From an uncultured Clostridia bacterium (GTDB lineage: Bacteria > Bacillota > Clostridia > Christensenellales > DTU072), in NCBI GenBank assembly GCA_944372665.1, contig CALVZV010000005.1, positions 1-51,390 on the forward strand: a stretch of DNA of 51,390 bases. The letters run 5' to 3'. This document shows, in pieces, positions 34,053 to 42,326 of this stretch (position 1 is its first letter; each line of letters begins with the position of its first letter). A program made the translations under genes and the position numbers. The notes beneath the pieces are model-generated. The model was not told the DNA's origin. It ran no database searches and saw only the letters and a program-made list of their open reading frames with translations.

Positions 34053-35225
34053 TCAGATCCTCGCCACTCCCGAATCGCGCGCGGCTTTCGCCACCGCTTC
34101 GGCAACGGTTTTTCCGACCCTGGGGTCGAAAGCCTTGGGAATAATGAAATCGGCTGAAAGTTCCTCGTCGGAGACCAGCGACGCTATGGCTTTCGCCGCC
34201 GCGAGTTTCATTTCCTCGTTGATGTCGCTTGCCCTAACGTCCAGCGCGCCGCGGAATATGCCGGGGAACGCCAGCACGTTGTTGATCTGGTTGGGGAAGT
34301 CGCTTCTGCCCGTGCCGACGACGGCTGCGCCCGCCTTCAACGCCAGGTCGGGCATTATCTCGGGTACGGGGTTAGCCATAGCCATGACTATCGCGCCCTC
34401 GTTCATCGAAGCCACCATTTCTTCGGTCACTATGCCGGGAGCGCTGACTCCGACGAATATGTCCGCGCCGCGCATCGCGTCAGCGAGAGTTCCCGTGCGC
34501 GCGTCTTTATTGGTGAAAGCGGCTATCTCCTGCTTGAGTTCGCTCATGTTTTCGTTCTTGGAGGAAATTATACCTTTCCTGTCACACATAAGAATATCCT
34601 TGACGCCTATGCTTGTGAACAGTTTTGCTATGGCTACGCCCGCTGCGCCCGCGCCCGAGAAAGCCACCACGCAGTCCTTGAAGTCCTTTTTGACTATCTT
34701 CAGCGCGTTGATTATTGCCGCCAGGCATACTACCGCCGTGCCGTGCTGATCGTCGTGGAAGATCGGGATATCGCTGACGGCTTTCAGCTTCCTTTCTATT
34801 TCGAAGCATCTGGGAGCGCCTATGTCTTCGAGGTTTACGCCGCCGAACGAGCCGAGGAACAGCGATATGGCTTTGACGATCTCGTCCGGATCCTTGCTTC
34901 TGATGCATAGGGGAATGGCGTCCACGCCGCCGAATGCTTTGAACAGTACGCATTTCCCTTCCATGACGGGCATGCCTGCTTCGGGTCCGATGTCGCCCAA
35001 CCCCAAAACGGCGGTGCCGTCGGTGATGACCGCCACGGTGTTCCAGCGGCGCGTCAGGTCGTAGGATTTGGAAATATCCTTTTGTATTTCCAGACAGGGC
35101 TGTGCAACGCCGGGCGTATAGGCGAGGGACAGTTCCTCTTTATTGTTGACGGTGGCGCGGGGGGTAACTTCGAGTTTTCCCTTCCACTCGTAATGCAGCC
35201 TTAACGATTCTTTTGCGTAATCCAT
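34053..35225 (-). CDS. NAD(P)-dependent malic enzyme
   Basis: A 390-residue short-form malic enzyme: oxidative decarboxylation of malate to pyruvate. Motifs: SLAYTPGVAQPC near the N terminus with the catalytic Tyr, AVITDGTAVLGLGDIGPEAGMPVMEGKC, the metal-site FHDDQHGTAVV, and the Rossmann loop FSGAGAAGVAIAK. It lies 3 nt downstream of the malate/lactate dehydrogenase gene and is translated from the same mRNA. Confidence 0.95.
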   Translation of the reverse strand: MDYAKESLRLHYEWKGKLEVTPRATVNNKEELSLAYTPGVAQPCLEIQKDISKSYDLTRRWNTVAVITDGTAVLGLGDIGPEAGMPVMEGKCVLFKAFGGVDAIPLCIRSKDPDEIVKAISLFLGSFGGVNLEDIGAPRCFEIERKLKAVSDIPIFHDDQHGTAVVCLAAIINALKIVKKDFKDCVVAFSGAGAAGVAIAKLFTSIGVKDILMCDRKGIISSKNENMSELKQEIAAFTNKDARTGTLADAMRGADIFVGVSAPGIVTEEMVASMNEGAIVMAMANPVPEIMPDLALKAGAAVVGTGRSDFPNQINNVLAFPGIFRGALDVRASDINEEMKLAAAKAIASLVSDEELSADFIIPKAFDPRVGKTVAEAVAKAARDSGVARI

Positions 35226-35228
35226 ATT

Positions 35229-36338
35229 TTAGTCCTCCCAGGGGAATTTGTATTTTGTCAGTTTAAGGTCGTCGCGCACGGCGATAAGTTCTTTCTGGAC
35301 GGCTTCGTTGACGGGCACGCCCGAGTCCTTTCTTTGCAGCCATACCTCGTATTCTTTTTCGTTGGCGGTATATATCCTTTCCGCGCCGGGCGCTTTTTCG
35401 GAAGCGCGCAGAGCGCGGAGTATGTCGCCCGCAGTTTTTTTGAAAGCGTCGAGCCCCATGAACGCCTCGGTGTCGATCGCTATAAAGAAGTGCCCGAGAT
35501 GATAGGGGACCTTTTCGCCCGAAGCGCCTATGCCCGACAGCATTTTGAGGTAGCTGCCCTGCTGCAGCGCCGCACTCAGCACTTCGACGACGGTGGCGTA
35601 GCTGTAGCCCTTGTATCCGCCCAGTTCCTCGCCGATACCGCCCAGAGGCGCAAGTGCGGCTTCGCCCGTGTTCAGATCCTTCAATATCCCGTCGGTGTCC
35701 GTCCTGGCGGTGCCGTCGCGGCCGATGACCATTCCTTTGGGCGTAGGCATGTTCAGCCTCGAAAAATATTCCAGTTTGCCGCGCTGGGTTATGCTTGTGG
35801 CGCAGTCTATGATGAAAGGAAATTCCTCGTCGGTCGGGAAGCCTATGGTCAGCGGATTGGTGCCCAGCATGTTTTCTACGCCGAAAGTGGGCGCTATCGA
35901 CGGACGCGCGTTGGTGCCCGTGATGCCGATCATACCTTCGTTTATGCACATCGAGGCGTAATAGCCCGCTATGCCGTAGTGGCAGGAGTTTCTGACCGCA
36001 ACCATACCCATACCGTACTTTTTGGCTTTCTCTATAGCCATACGCGTGGCGCGGTAGCCTATGGCCTGCCCCATGCCGTCGTGACCGTCCGCGACGGCGG
36101 TGGTGGGCGTTTCACGCAAAATCTCAAACTCGGTGACGGGATTTTGGATACCCGCTTTTATCCGGTCGATGTATATCGGTTTAAAGCGGTTGACCCCGTG
36201 CGATTCTATGCCGCGCCTGTCCGATTCTATCAGCACGTCGGCGCAGATCTCCGCGTCCTTTTCGGGCACGCCGACGCCGATAAAAGCGTCGCGCACAAAG
36301 TCGGTGATGGTTTTCCAGTCAACAACAATTTTTGCCAT
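35229..36338 (-). CDS. Malate/L-lactate dehydrogenase, LDH2 (YlbC/ComC) family
   Basis: A 369-residue member of the LDH2/MDH2 oxidoreductase family, unrelated to classical MDH. Family features: DRRGIESHGVNRF near residue 40, AVRNSCHYGIAGYYASM with the catalytic His, GITGTNARPSIAPTFGVENMLGTNPL and DCATSITQRGKLE. It heads a two-gene operon with malic enzyme, so malate is the likely substrate and the pair could interconvert reducing equivalents. Shine-Dalgarno aaaggag precedes the ATG. Confidence 0.9.
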   Translation of the reverse strand: MAKIVVDWKTITDFVRDAFIGVGVPEKDAEICADVLIESDRRGIESHGVNRFKPIYIDRIKAGIQNPVTEFEILRETPTTAVADGHDGMGQAIGYRATRMAIEKAKKYGMGMVAVRNSCHYGIAGYYASMCINEGMIGITGTNARPSIAPTFGVENMLGTNPLTIGFPTDEEFPFIIDCATSITQRGKLEYFSRLNMPTPKGMVIGRDGTARTDTDGILKDLNTGEAALAPLGGIGEELGGYKGYSYATVVEVLSAALQQGSYLKMLSGIGASGEKVPYHLGHFFIAIDTEAFMGLDAFKKTAGDILRALRASEKAPGAERIYTANEKEYEVWLQRKDSGVPVNEAVQKELIAVRDDLKLTKYKFPWED

Positions 36339-36374
36339 AAAAACTCCTTTGAAAGTATGAAAATCGTCTATTTT

Positions 36375-36403
36375 ATGTTATCATAATTTCCCGCCCGAGT
36401 CAA
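36375..36403 (-). promoter_or_regulatory. Promoter of the malate dehydrogenase-malic enzyme operon
   Basis: On the minus strand: TTGACT (36398-36403), 17-nt spacer, TAACAT (36375-36380). Confidence 0.6.
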
Positions 36404-36433
36404 TGCGCAATTCGCCCGGGCATAAGGAGCGTT

Positions 36434-37591
36434 TCAGGCAAGAGACACGGTTTTGCCGGTGTATCCGCCGCTGTCAGACACGAAGGTTGACAAACCGCCG
36501 TCCTCATATAGCGTTATCACCCGGCAGCCCATGACGGACGTCGTGTCGTAATAGCTTTGCGCCTGAGCCATTTTGGTAAGCCCCATCATTACCGAGCGTC
36601 CGCCCTCGGTATAAAATACCGTGGCGTCCTCGAGGTGTTCGTGACCGAAGAAGATCCCTTTGACGTCGCCGCGTCCGAACAGCGCTCCGAATACGGGCGA
36701 GCGCGTGTCAGATAAAGAAAATCCCGCCACTATGCTTCCGTCCGCCGCTCCGTTAAGTTCGTATGCCTCTTTCATTTCCCATAGGGGGATATGGGTGAAC
36801 ATTACGGCGGGGACTATGCTGCCCGTTGTTTCCTCAAGCTTTTCGGATTGGCTGAGATACCAGTCGGTCTGCTGTCGGGTTATGTACCTGTAGGAGGCGC
36901 CTTGAGGCGCGGTCTTTACGTACGAACCCGAATCCAGAACGAATATGTTATATATTATTTCGGTACCCGAATAATCGTAAACGGGAATCGAAAAGTTGCC
37001 TACATAGTCGTCTACTTTAACGCCCTTGACAGATTCGTCCGTTTCGAAAACTGCCGCCGAATACCATTTGCCGTTCTCCATGCCGCCGATGAAGAACGAG
37101 TATTCCGACAGCGCTTCCATAAAGTCGGATTTATTCATTACGCATTCGGAATCGTGGTTGCCGAACGTCATCGTCCAGTACTGACCGCGTTTTTCGAAAG
37201 TCTCCGCGATGGTGCGGTACGTCTTCAGACTCACCGAATTAGCGCCCAGGTCCGCGAACAGACTGAGAGGAAACACGTTGTCGCCGCCCAGTACCACCAG
37301 GTCGGGGCGGTATTCTTCAAGCGTGAAGTCGATATACTCTTCCAGCAGCGGTTTCAGCGTATCCTGCAATTCTATATTCAGGAATCCTTCTTTTTCTATT
37401 CCCATCCATTCGTGGAAATCGGTTAAATGCAGGACGGTGAATTTGCCTTCTTCGGAAAATTTCAGAGGCGGCGTTTCTCCTTCCGGGGCGGGGTTTAGCG
37501 GAGGGGAGTAATTCATCCACAAAGCCGCGCCCACCACCAGGCAGAACGCCAGAGTCACTATAACGGCAACGGTAATTCTGAGCGCTTTCAT
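36434..37591 (-). CDS. Membrane-anchored calcineurin-like metallophosphoesterase
   Basis: A 385-residue protein. Residues 6-28 form a signal anchor. The phosphoesterase motifs are HLTDFHEW, DLVVLGGDNVF, FGNHDSE, FTHIPLW and FFGHEHLED, which give a complete two-metal active site facing outside. An insertion around residues 165-215 (VYDYSGTEIIYNIFVLDSG) is typical of the family that includes yeast Sia1/Dcr2-type enzymes. It begins 9 nt after the gdh stop codon without a Shine-Dalgarno, so translation probably depends on coupling to gdh. Confidence 0.85.
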   Translation of the reverse strand: MKALRITVAVIVTLAFCLVVGAALWMNYSPPLNPAPEGETPPLKFSEEGKFTVLHLTDFHEWMGIEKEGFLNIELQDTLKPLLEEYIDFTLEEYRPDLVVLGGDNVFPLSLFADLGANSVSLKTYRTIAETFEKRGQYWTMTFGNHDSECVMNKSDFMEALSEYSFFIGGMENGKWYSAAVFETDESVKGVKVDDYVGNFSIPVYDYSGTEIIYNIFVLDSGSYVKTAPQGASYRYITRQQTDWYLSQSEKLEETTGSIVPAVMFTHIPLWEMKEAYELNGAADGSIVAGFSLSDTRSPVFGALFGRGDVKGIFFGHEHLEDATVFYTEGGRSVMMGLTKMAQAQSYYDTTSVMGCRVITLYEDGGLSTFVSDSGGYTGKTVSLA

Positions 37592-37600
37592 GCTACTACG

Positions 37601-38851
37601 TTATCTGGGGAAAATGCCGCGCAGCTTTGCCGCGCGCGTAAGCCGTTTCAGCGCCGTTATATACGCCGCAAGCCTCAGCGTGACGCGGTATTCGTCGGCG
37701 GCGGCTTTGACGTCGCGGAAAGCGCGAACCATGACCTTGTCCAGCATCCTGTTGACGTCCTCCTCTTCCCAGTACAGCGACTGAAGGTTCTGCGCCCATT
37801 CGAAATAGGAAACGACCACGCCGCCCGCATTTGCCAGGATATCGGGATATACGTCGATGCCGCGCCCTGCCAGAACGGAGTCTGCGTCCACCGAAGTAGG
37901 ACCGTTGGCAGCCTCGATGACTATACCTGCCTTCAGTTCGGAGGCTATTTCGGCGGTGATCTGGTTTTCCAGCGCCGCGGGGATGAGTATGTCGCAGTCG
38001 CACAGCAGCAGTTCTTTGTTGGAAATATGTCTGACGCCGGGGGCGGAATAGTCTTTCAGCAGTTTTTTTGCCGTGAGATGCTCCCATACCGAGCTCATAT
38101 CCAGACCGTCGGCTTTATACACTCCGCCAGAAACGTCGCTTATGGCGACGATGTCGAAACCCAGCCGTTCGTATATCAGCTTTGCGGAAATGCTGCCCAC
38201 GTTGCCCGCGCCCTGCACGGCGACCCTGGCTTTTTTCATGCCTTTAGCTTCGCAGACCAGGCGCGTGATTATCATTATTCCTCTGCCGGTAGCTTCCGTT
38301 CTTCCCAGCGAGCCGCCGACCTCGATGTCTTTGCCGGTAGCCACTCCGGGCACCGCATAGCCGTGCATCATCGAATAGGTGTCCATCAGCCAGTCCATCG
38401 ACTGCGCGTTGGTGCCTACGTCCGGGGCCGGGATATCCTGCTGAGGCCCGATCAGCGGCAGGATCGCAGCGGTGTAACGGCGCGTCAGCTTTTCGAGTTC
38501 GCTTGCCGAAAGCGCATGCGGATCGACCTGTACGCCGCCTTTTCCGCCGCCGTAAGGGATATTGACGATGGCGCATTTGAACGTCATCCACGCCGCCAGC
38601 GCCTTAACTTCGTCGATGTTCACGTCCTGGTGGAAACGTATGCCGCCCTTGCACGGACCGCGCAGTGAGGAGTGCTGGACGCGGTAACCCTCGAAAACCT
38701 CCAGCCTGCCGTCGTCGCGTATAATGGGCAAAGCGACCTTAAGCTCTCTTTCGGGATGTTTGAGCACCTCGTAATCCTCGGGCGCTATTCCGCACGCCGC
38801 TGCGGCTTTGTCCAAAACCGAACAGAAATTCAAAAAAGGATTATACTTCAT
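37601..38851 (-). CDS. gdhA: Glutamate dehydrogenase
   Basis: A 416-residue Glu/Leu/Phe/Val dehydrogenase. Substrate site GPCKGGIRFHQDVNIDEVKALAAWMTFKCAIVNIPYGGGKGG with the catalytic lysines, and the Rossmann motif VAVQGAGNVGSI, are intact. Length fits the hexameric bacterial enzymes of fermentative anaerobes (NAD-dependent, catabolic, by inference). The start at 38851 follows ccggagga; the frame extends upstream to 38995 but has no ribosome site there and would run through the promoter. Confidence 0.93.
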   Translation of the reverse strand: MKYNPFLNFCSVLDKAAAACGIAPEDYEVLKHPERELKVALPIIRDDGRLEVFEGYRVQHSSLRGPCKGGIRFHQDVNIDEVKALAAWMTFKCAIVNIPYGGGKGGVQVDPHALSASELEKLTRRYTAAILPLIGPQQDIPAPDVGTNAQSMDWLMDTYSMMHGYAVPGVATGKDIEVGGSLGRTEATGRGIMIITRLVCEAKGMKKARVAVQGAGNVGSISAKLIYERLGFDIVAISDVSGGVYKADGLDMSSVWEHLTAKKLLKDYSAPGVRHISNKELLLCDCDILIPAALENQITAEIASELKAGIVIEAANGPTSVDADSVLAGRGIDVYPDILANAGGVVVSYFEWAQNLQSLYWEEEDVNRMLDKVMVRAFRDVKAAADEYRVTLRLAAYITALKRLTRAAKLRGIFPR

Positions 38852-38879
38852 AATTCCTCCGGAAGGGTATCTAATATAA

Positions 38880-38908
38880 ATTATATAGGCGCGCGCGTTA
38901 AAAATCAA
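38880..38908 (-). promoter_or_regulatory. gdhA promoter
   Basis: On the minus strand: TTGATT (38903-38908), 17-nt spacer, TATAAT (38880-38885). It is back to back with the plus-strand promoter of the hydrolase gene at 38942. Confidence 0.7.
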
Positions 38909-38941
38909 CCCCGAAAATCCGTCAGAGACGGCAGGTGCGTA

Positions 38942-38970
38942 TTGAAAGAAATATGGATATATGTTAAAAT
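38942..38970 (+). promoter_or_regulatory. Leaderless promoter of the alpha/beta hydrolase gene
   Basis: TTGAAA (38942-38947), 17-nt spacer, TAAAAT (38965-38970), then exactly 6 nt to the ATG at 38977. No Shine-Dalgarno. Confidence 0.75.
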
Positions 38971-38976
38971 CTGAAT

Positions 38977-39651
38977 ATGAGAGTAGCGTTAACATACGTA
39001 AACGTCAATGTGAGAATATCCGAAGGGGATTTTCCGGTGATATTTTTGCACGGCAACGGCGAAAGCGGCGCCGTTTTCGGGAAAATGCCCGAATACCTGG
39101 GCGGCGGATACAAGGTGATCGCTCCCGATACGCGCGGACAAGGCAAGAGCACTTACGCGCCATTAAGCTACGATTATTTCGCGTCGGATCTGAAAGAGCT
39201 AATCGAAGCGATGCATATTGAAAAACCCGTCGTCGTGGGATTTTCCGACGGCGGCATAACCGCGCTGAAAGCGCTGGTGAGATATCCGGAGCTGTTAGGC
39301 GGCGCCGTGCTTGCGGGGGTAAACTATAAACCGGAGGGGCTGGTCCGCCGCGCGCGCAGACTTTTCAAAGCGGCGTATTTTCTGACGCGTTCGGAGCGTA
39401 TGCGCCTGATGCTGGAGGAACCGCTTTTCGACGAAAAGGAAATAGCGGGGATCGACGTTCCGGTATTGATACTGGCAGGCGAAAAAGATCTCGTCGAAAC
39501 CAAGCATACGCTTAGGCTTCATTCGCTGATAAAAAATTCCGAACTGAAGATACTGAAAGGAGAAAATCATTCCGGCTATGTCAGGAACAACCGCAGGCTG
39601 GCTGAAGAAATAAAAGAATTTCTGTCGCGTTTCGGAGGACAAAATGAATAG
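38977..39651 (+). CDS. Alpha/beta-fold hydrolase
   Basis: A 224-residue alpha/beta hydrolase. The oxyanion segment is FLHGNGESG. The nucleophile elbow GFSDGG carries Asp between Ser and the glycines, where the pattern is GxSxG, so Ser is the nucleophile. The catalytic acid is likely in LAGEKDLVE and the His in GENHSGYV. The lid region is short. It overlaps the DUF2804 gene by 8 nt. Predicted to be translated from a leaderless mRNA. The substrate is unknown. Confidence 0.85.
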   Translation: MRVALTYVNVNVRISEGDFPVIFLHGNGESGAVFGKMPEYLGGGYKVIAPDTRGQGKSTYAPLSYDYFASDLKELIEAMHIEKPVVVGFSDGGITALKALVRYPELLGGAVLAGVNYKPEGLVRRARRLFKAAYFLTRSERMRLMLEEPLFDEKEIAGIDVPVLILAGEKDLVETKHTLRLHSLIKNSELKILKGENHSGYVRNNRRLAEEIKEFLSRFGGQNE

Positions 39652-40654
39652 ACAGCACGAAATAACCGAGCTAACGCCGCTGCTTGACGGCGACGGCAAT
39701 CCGCTGGAACCGGGTTACTGCAAACGCAATCTTTACGAATACAACCGCGAAGCCGTGAAAAACAAACTAAGGCTGAAGGAGTGGGATTTTTACCAGATCT
39801 CCGACGGCAAAAAAATGATTCAGGTAAATTTCGCGAACATTGCCCTGGGCAGTATGGCGACGGCGACCTATCTGGACTTCGGAACGGGCGAAAAACTCTC
39901 GGGCGCGGGAATATGCCCGTTTACCGTCAGCAGACTGATCCCGCCGCTCAATTCCCAAAAGCCGCACCACTTCGAATTCAACAAAGGCGGAGCGTTTCTG
40001 TCGATTGACTTCGACGGATTGAAGCGGCGCGTCAGATACCGCGACAAACGCCTGGAAGTGTATTTTTCGGCGGTGTCGGAAGGGGAATCGATCACCACGC
40101 TGTTCCCGTTCAAAACGCCGGCGAGATTTTTTTATACCGACAAAATAAATTGCATGCCCGTAAAAGGCTACGTTAGGTATAAGAGTAAACTTGTCTGGGA
40201 ATTTACCAGAGACAATACCTTTGCGGTTCTCGACTGGGGCAGGGGCGCCTGGCCTTACAGCAATCATTGGATATGGGCTAACGGCTCGACCTCTCTGGCG
40301 GACGGGAAACGCTTCGGCTTCGAACTGACCTGGGGGATAGGCGACGAATCGAACGCCACCGAAACGATGCTTTTCTACGACGGCAAAGCGCATAAGATAG
40401 GCGCCGTAAGCCTTGAAAGGGAGCCGGACGGGCGTTGGACGGAGCCGTGGCACTTCGTTTCCGAGGACGGGCGTTTCGATATGACGATGAAGCCGTTTTA
40501 CGATAACGCGAATCCGCTTGATCTCGGAATACTGAAATTCTGCTGTCATCAGGTGCACGGATTGTGGACGGGAAAAGCCGTGCTGGACGACGGCAAAGTA
40601 ATCGAAGTAAAGGACATGTACGCTTTCGCCGAAAAGATGTACAACCGCTGGTAG
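39644..40654 (+). CDS. DUF2804 family protein
   Basis: A 336-residue protein with the pattern I associate with DUF2804: LLDGDGNPLEPGYCKRNLYEYNR at the N terminus, KEWDFYQI, VLDWGRGAWPYSNHWIWANGS in the centre, and EPWHFVSEDGRFDMTMKPF. These are lipocalin-like, beta-rich proteins of unknown role. The Shine-Dalgarno ggagga lies in the end of the hydrolase gene, which it overlaps, so the two are coupled. Confidence 0.82.
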   Translation: MNRQHEITELTPLLDGDGNPLEPGYCKRNLYEYNREAVKNKLRLKEWDFYQISDGKKMIQVNFANIALGSMATATYLDFGTGEKLSGAGICPFTVSRLIPPLNSQKPHHFEFNKGGAFLSIDFDGLKRRVRYRDKRLEVYFSAVSEGESITTLFPFKTPARFFYTDKINCMPVKGYVRYKSKLVWEFTRDNTFAVLDWGRGAWPYSNHWIWANGSTSLADGKRFGFELTWGIGDESNATETMLFYDGKAHKIGAVSLEREPDGRWTEPWHFVSEDGRFDMTMKPFYDNANPLDLGILKFCCHQVHGLWTGKAVLDDGKVIEVKDMYAFAEKMYNRW

Positions 40655-40679
40655 ACGGATCGATTGCCGAACGAAATGA

Positions 40680-40898
40680 GGTAAGCGGTCAAATTACTCG
40701 AAAACTGAGAATATACAATGTCCGTTCAAGCTTGCCGACGTGCTCGACCGAAGAATGTATTTTCTCGAAGTTTATTACGGCTACATACCCGCGGTTAAAG
40801 CCGAGAACGGCAAATATATAAATCTTATTTCGTTTGAAAAATTCGAATACGGATCCGAGTATGAGGAAATAGAGTACGAATACGCGTTCCCGAAGTAG
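40680..40898 (+). pseudogene. Gene remnant, C-terminal fragment
   Basis: A 72-codon open stretch bounded by a TGA at 40677. It reads as real coding sequence: CPFKLADVLDRRMYFLEVYYGYIPAVKAENGK, then an acidic/aromatic end FEYGSEYEEIEYEYAFPK. The only ATG is at 40755 (47 residues), without a Shine-Dalgarno. It looks like the 3' end of a lost gene; I do not recognise the family. Confidence 0.4.
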
Positions 40899-41114
40899 GT
40901 GTTCGGATTTTTTTGAAAGACAAATTGAAACGCCGAATATTTTCGGTGTTTTGTAGTAATACTGAGCGGTAAATAATGCAACGGGAAGTCGGGGGAACGA
41001 TCGTCGAATATCGATTTTTCGACATATTTAATAAATTTCCGGACAAATCAATTTTTTTGCGGAACGCGGGCGCAAAAAAACCGACGAATATATTGAGTCG
41101 GCGCGAAAATTCTG
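40899..41114. other. Intergenic region upstream of the aromatic operon
   Basis: About 216 bp, AT-rich, with short A and T tracts. A weak hairpin (aaacgccgaat...attttcggtgtttt, about 40928-40955) could terminate transcription from upstream. No convincing gene, tRNA or riboswitch seen. Confidence 0.4.
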
Positions 41115-41144
41115 TTGACAAACTGAATTTCCCTGCGTTATACT
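41115..41144 (+). promoter_or_regulatory. Promoter of the aromatic amino acid operon
   Basis: Perfect TTGACA (41115-41120), 18-nt spacer, TATACT (41139-41144). Six nucleotides then lead to the ATG of the leader peptide at 41151, with no Shine-Dalgarno. Confidence 0.8.
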
Positions 41145-41150
41145 TTAGCC

Positions 41151-41213
41151 ATGAAAAAAGCAAACCTTTTCGCATACGCATATTACTTTTACTTTAGCTA
41201 CGGGATAGCTTAG
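41151..41213 (+). CDS. Phe/Tyr-rich attenuator leader peptide
   Basis: A 20-codon ORF ending in TAG. It begins MKKANLFAYA and continues YYFYFSYGIA. Eight of 20 codons are aromatic: Tyr at 9, 11, 12, 14 and 17, Phe at 7, 13 and 15, with no Trp. It starts at the predicted transcription start and lies about 100 nt upstream of aroF, followed by an intrinsic terminator. This is the structure of pheA/trpE-type leader peptides: ribosomes stall at Phe/Tyr codons when charged tRNAs run short. In Firmicutes this control is more often a T-box, so a leader peptide is notable. Confidence 0.82.
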   Translation: MKKANLFAYAYYFYFSYGIA

Positions 41214-41280
41214 TTTCTGCGCGGAGGTTTACATTATTATTAGGAATAAGAACCGCCTCGCAAGAAGCGGTTTTTTTCAT
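41162..41280 (+). promoter_or_regulatory. Transcription attenuator of the aromatic operon
   Basis: Four segments with alternative pairing. Segment 1 (41162-41173, aaaccttttcgc) lies inside the leader ORF. Segment 2 (41219-41230, gcgcggaggttt) pairs with segment 1 at 11 of 12 positions, two of them G-U, and with segment 3 (41251-41261, aaccgcctcgc) at 9 of 11. Segment 3 pairs with segment 4 (41264-41272) as a terminator stem with a GCAA loop and T-run. A ribosome stalled on the Tyr/Phe codons would cover segment 1, free segment 2, and block the terminator. All pairings were found by eye; no folding energy was computed. Confidence 0.75.
41251..41277 (+). terminator. Attenuator terminator hairpin
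   Basis: Stem aaccgc with gcggtt, continued past one mismatch by TC/GA to a GCAA tetraloop, then seven Ts (41271-41277). It stands 33 nt before the aroF start codon. Confidence 0.82.
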
Positions 41281-41309
41281 AAAACGACACTGAATCAGAG
41301 GAACGAACC

Positions 41310-42326
41310 ATGATAGTAACGATAAAACCCGACAGCAACCCCGTCCAAGTCAAACGTCTGACGAAATGGATAACCGATCTGGGACTCGCGGTGCATATCA
41401 GCGAGGGAGAAAAGTCCACCGTGATAGGCCTGGTGGGCGACACCTCCAAGGTCGACATCGACCTTATCCGTTCTCTCGACATCGTCGAGGCTGTAACGAG
41501 GATCCAGGAGCCTTATAAGAACGCCAACCGCAAATTCCACCCCGACGACACAATAGTCGACGTGTCGGGAGTGAAGTTCGGCGGCAGCCACTTCCAGATG
41601 ATAGCGGGACCGTGCTCCGTCGAGACCGAAAAACAGGTCATCGGCATAGCCGAGGCGGTCAAGGCTTCGGGCGCTTCGATGCTGCGCGGCGGCGCGTTCA
41701 AACCCAGGACTTCGCCTTATGCGTTCCAGGGACTGGGCATCAAAGGTCTGGAGATCCTGAAAAAAGCGCGCGAAGCGACGGGACTGCCGATCGTCACCGA
41801 GATAATGAGCGAAAAATATATCGACGCATTCGCGGATGTCGATATGGTTCAGATCGGCGCCAGGAACATGCAGAACTTCGACCTTCTGAAAGCCGTGGGC
41901 AGACTGAACAAGCCCGTTCTGTTAAAGCGCGGACTTGCCAACACCATCGAGGAATGGCTGATGAGCGCCGAGTATATCATGAGCGAAGGAAACCTCAATA
42001 TCGTGCTGTGCGAAAGGGGTATCAGGACGTTCGAGCCTTATACCAGAAACACGCTGGATCTTTCCGCCATCCCGATTTTAAAGGAAAAAACGCACCTTCC
42101 CGTCATCGTCGACCCCAGCCACGCTTCGGGGCTGTCCAGACTTGTCAAGCCCATGTCGCTGGCGTCTGTGGGCGCCGGCGCCGACGGGCTTATCATCGAA
42201 GTGCATAACGATCCCACGCACGCGCTGTGCGACGGCGCCCAGTCGTTAAGACCCGAGCAGTTCGACGACGTCGTCAAAGCGATAGACGTCATGCTGCCGC
42301 TGGTAAACAAGGAGAGAGACAGGTGA
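41310..42326 (+). CDS. aroF: 3-deoxy-7-phosphoheptulonate synthase
   Basis: A 338-residue DAHP synthase of the type I-beta form, catalysing the first step of the shikimate pathway. It has an N-terminal ferredoxin-like regulatory domain (residues 1-70, [21 protein letters not shown]), then the TIM barrel with [29 protein letters not shown] and VDPSHASG. The N-terminal domain in this class gives allosteric control by Phe/Tyr or chorismate-derived ligands (family knowledge). It is the first structural gene after the attenuator, and its stop overlaps the tyrA GTG start. Confidence 0.95.
   Translation: MIVTIKPDSNPVQVKRLTKWITDLGLAVHISEGEKSTVIGLVGDTSKVDIDLIRSLDIVEAVTRIQEPYKNANRKFHPDDTIVDVSGVKFGGSHFQMIAGPCSVETEKQVIGIAEAVKASGASMLRGGAFKPRTSPYAFQGLGIKGLEILKKAREATGLPIVTEIMSEKYIDAFADVDMVQIGARNMQNFDLLKAVGRLNKPVLLKRGLANTIEEWLMSAEYIMSEGNLNIVLCERGIRTFEPYTRNTLDLSAIPILKEKTHLPVIVDPSHASGLSRLVKPMSLASVGAGADGLIIEVHNDPTHALCDGAQSLRPEQFDDVVKAIDVMLPLVNKERDR

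Noticed and set aside
37592-37640. Separate promoter or leaderless start for the metallophosphoesterase gene
   Set aside because: The -10 candidate (TAACGT) is poor and no -35 lies 17 nt upstream; coupling to gdhA translation is more likely.
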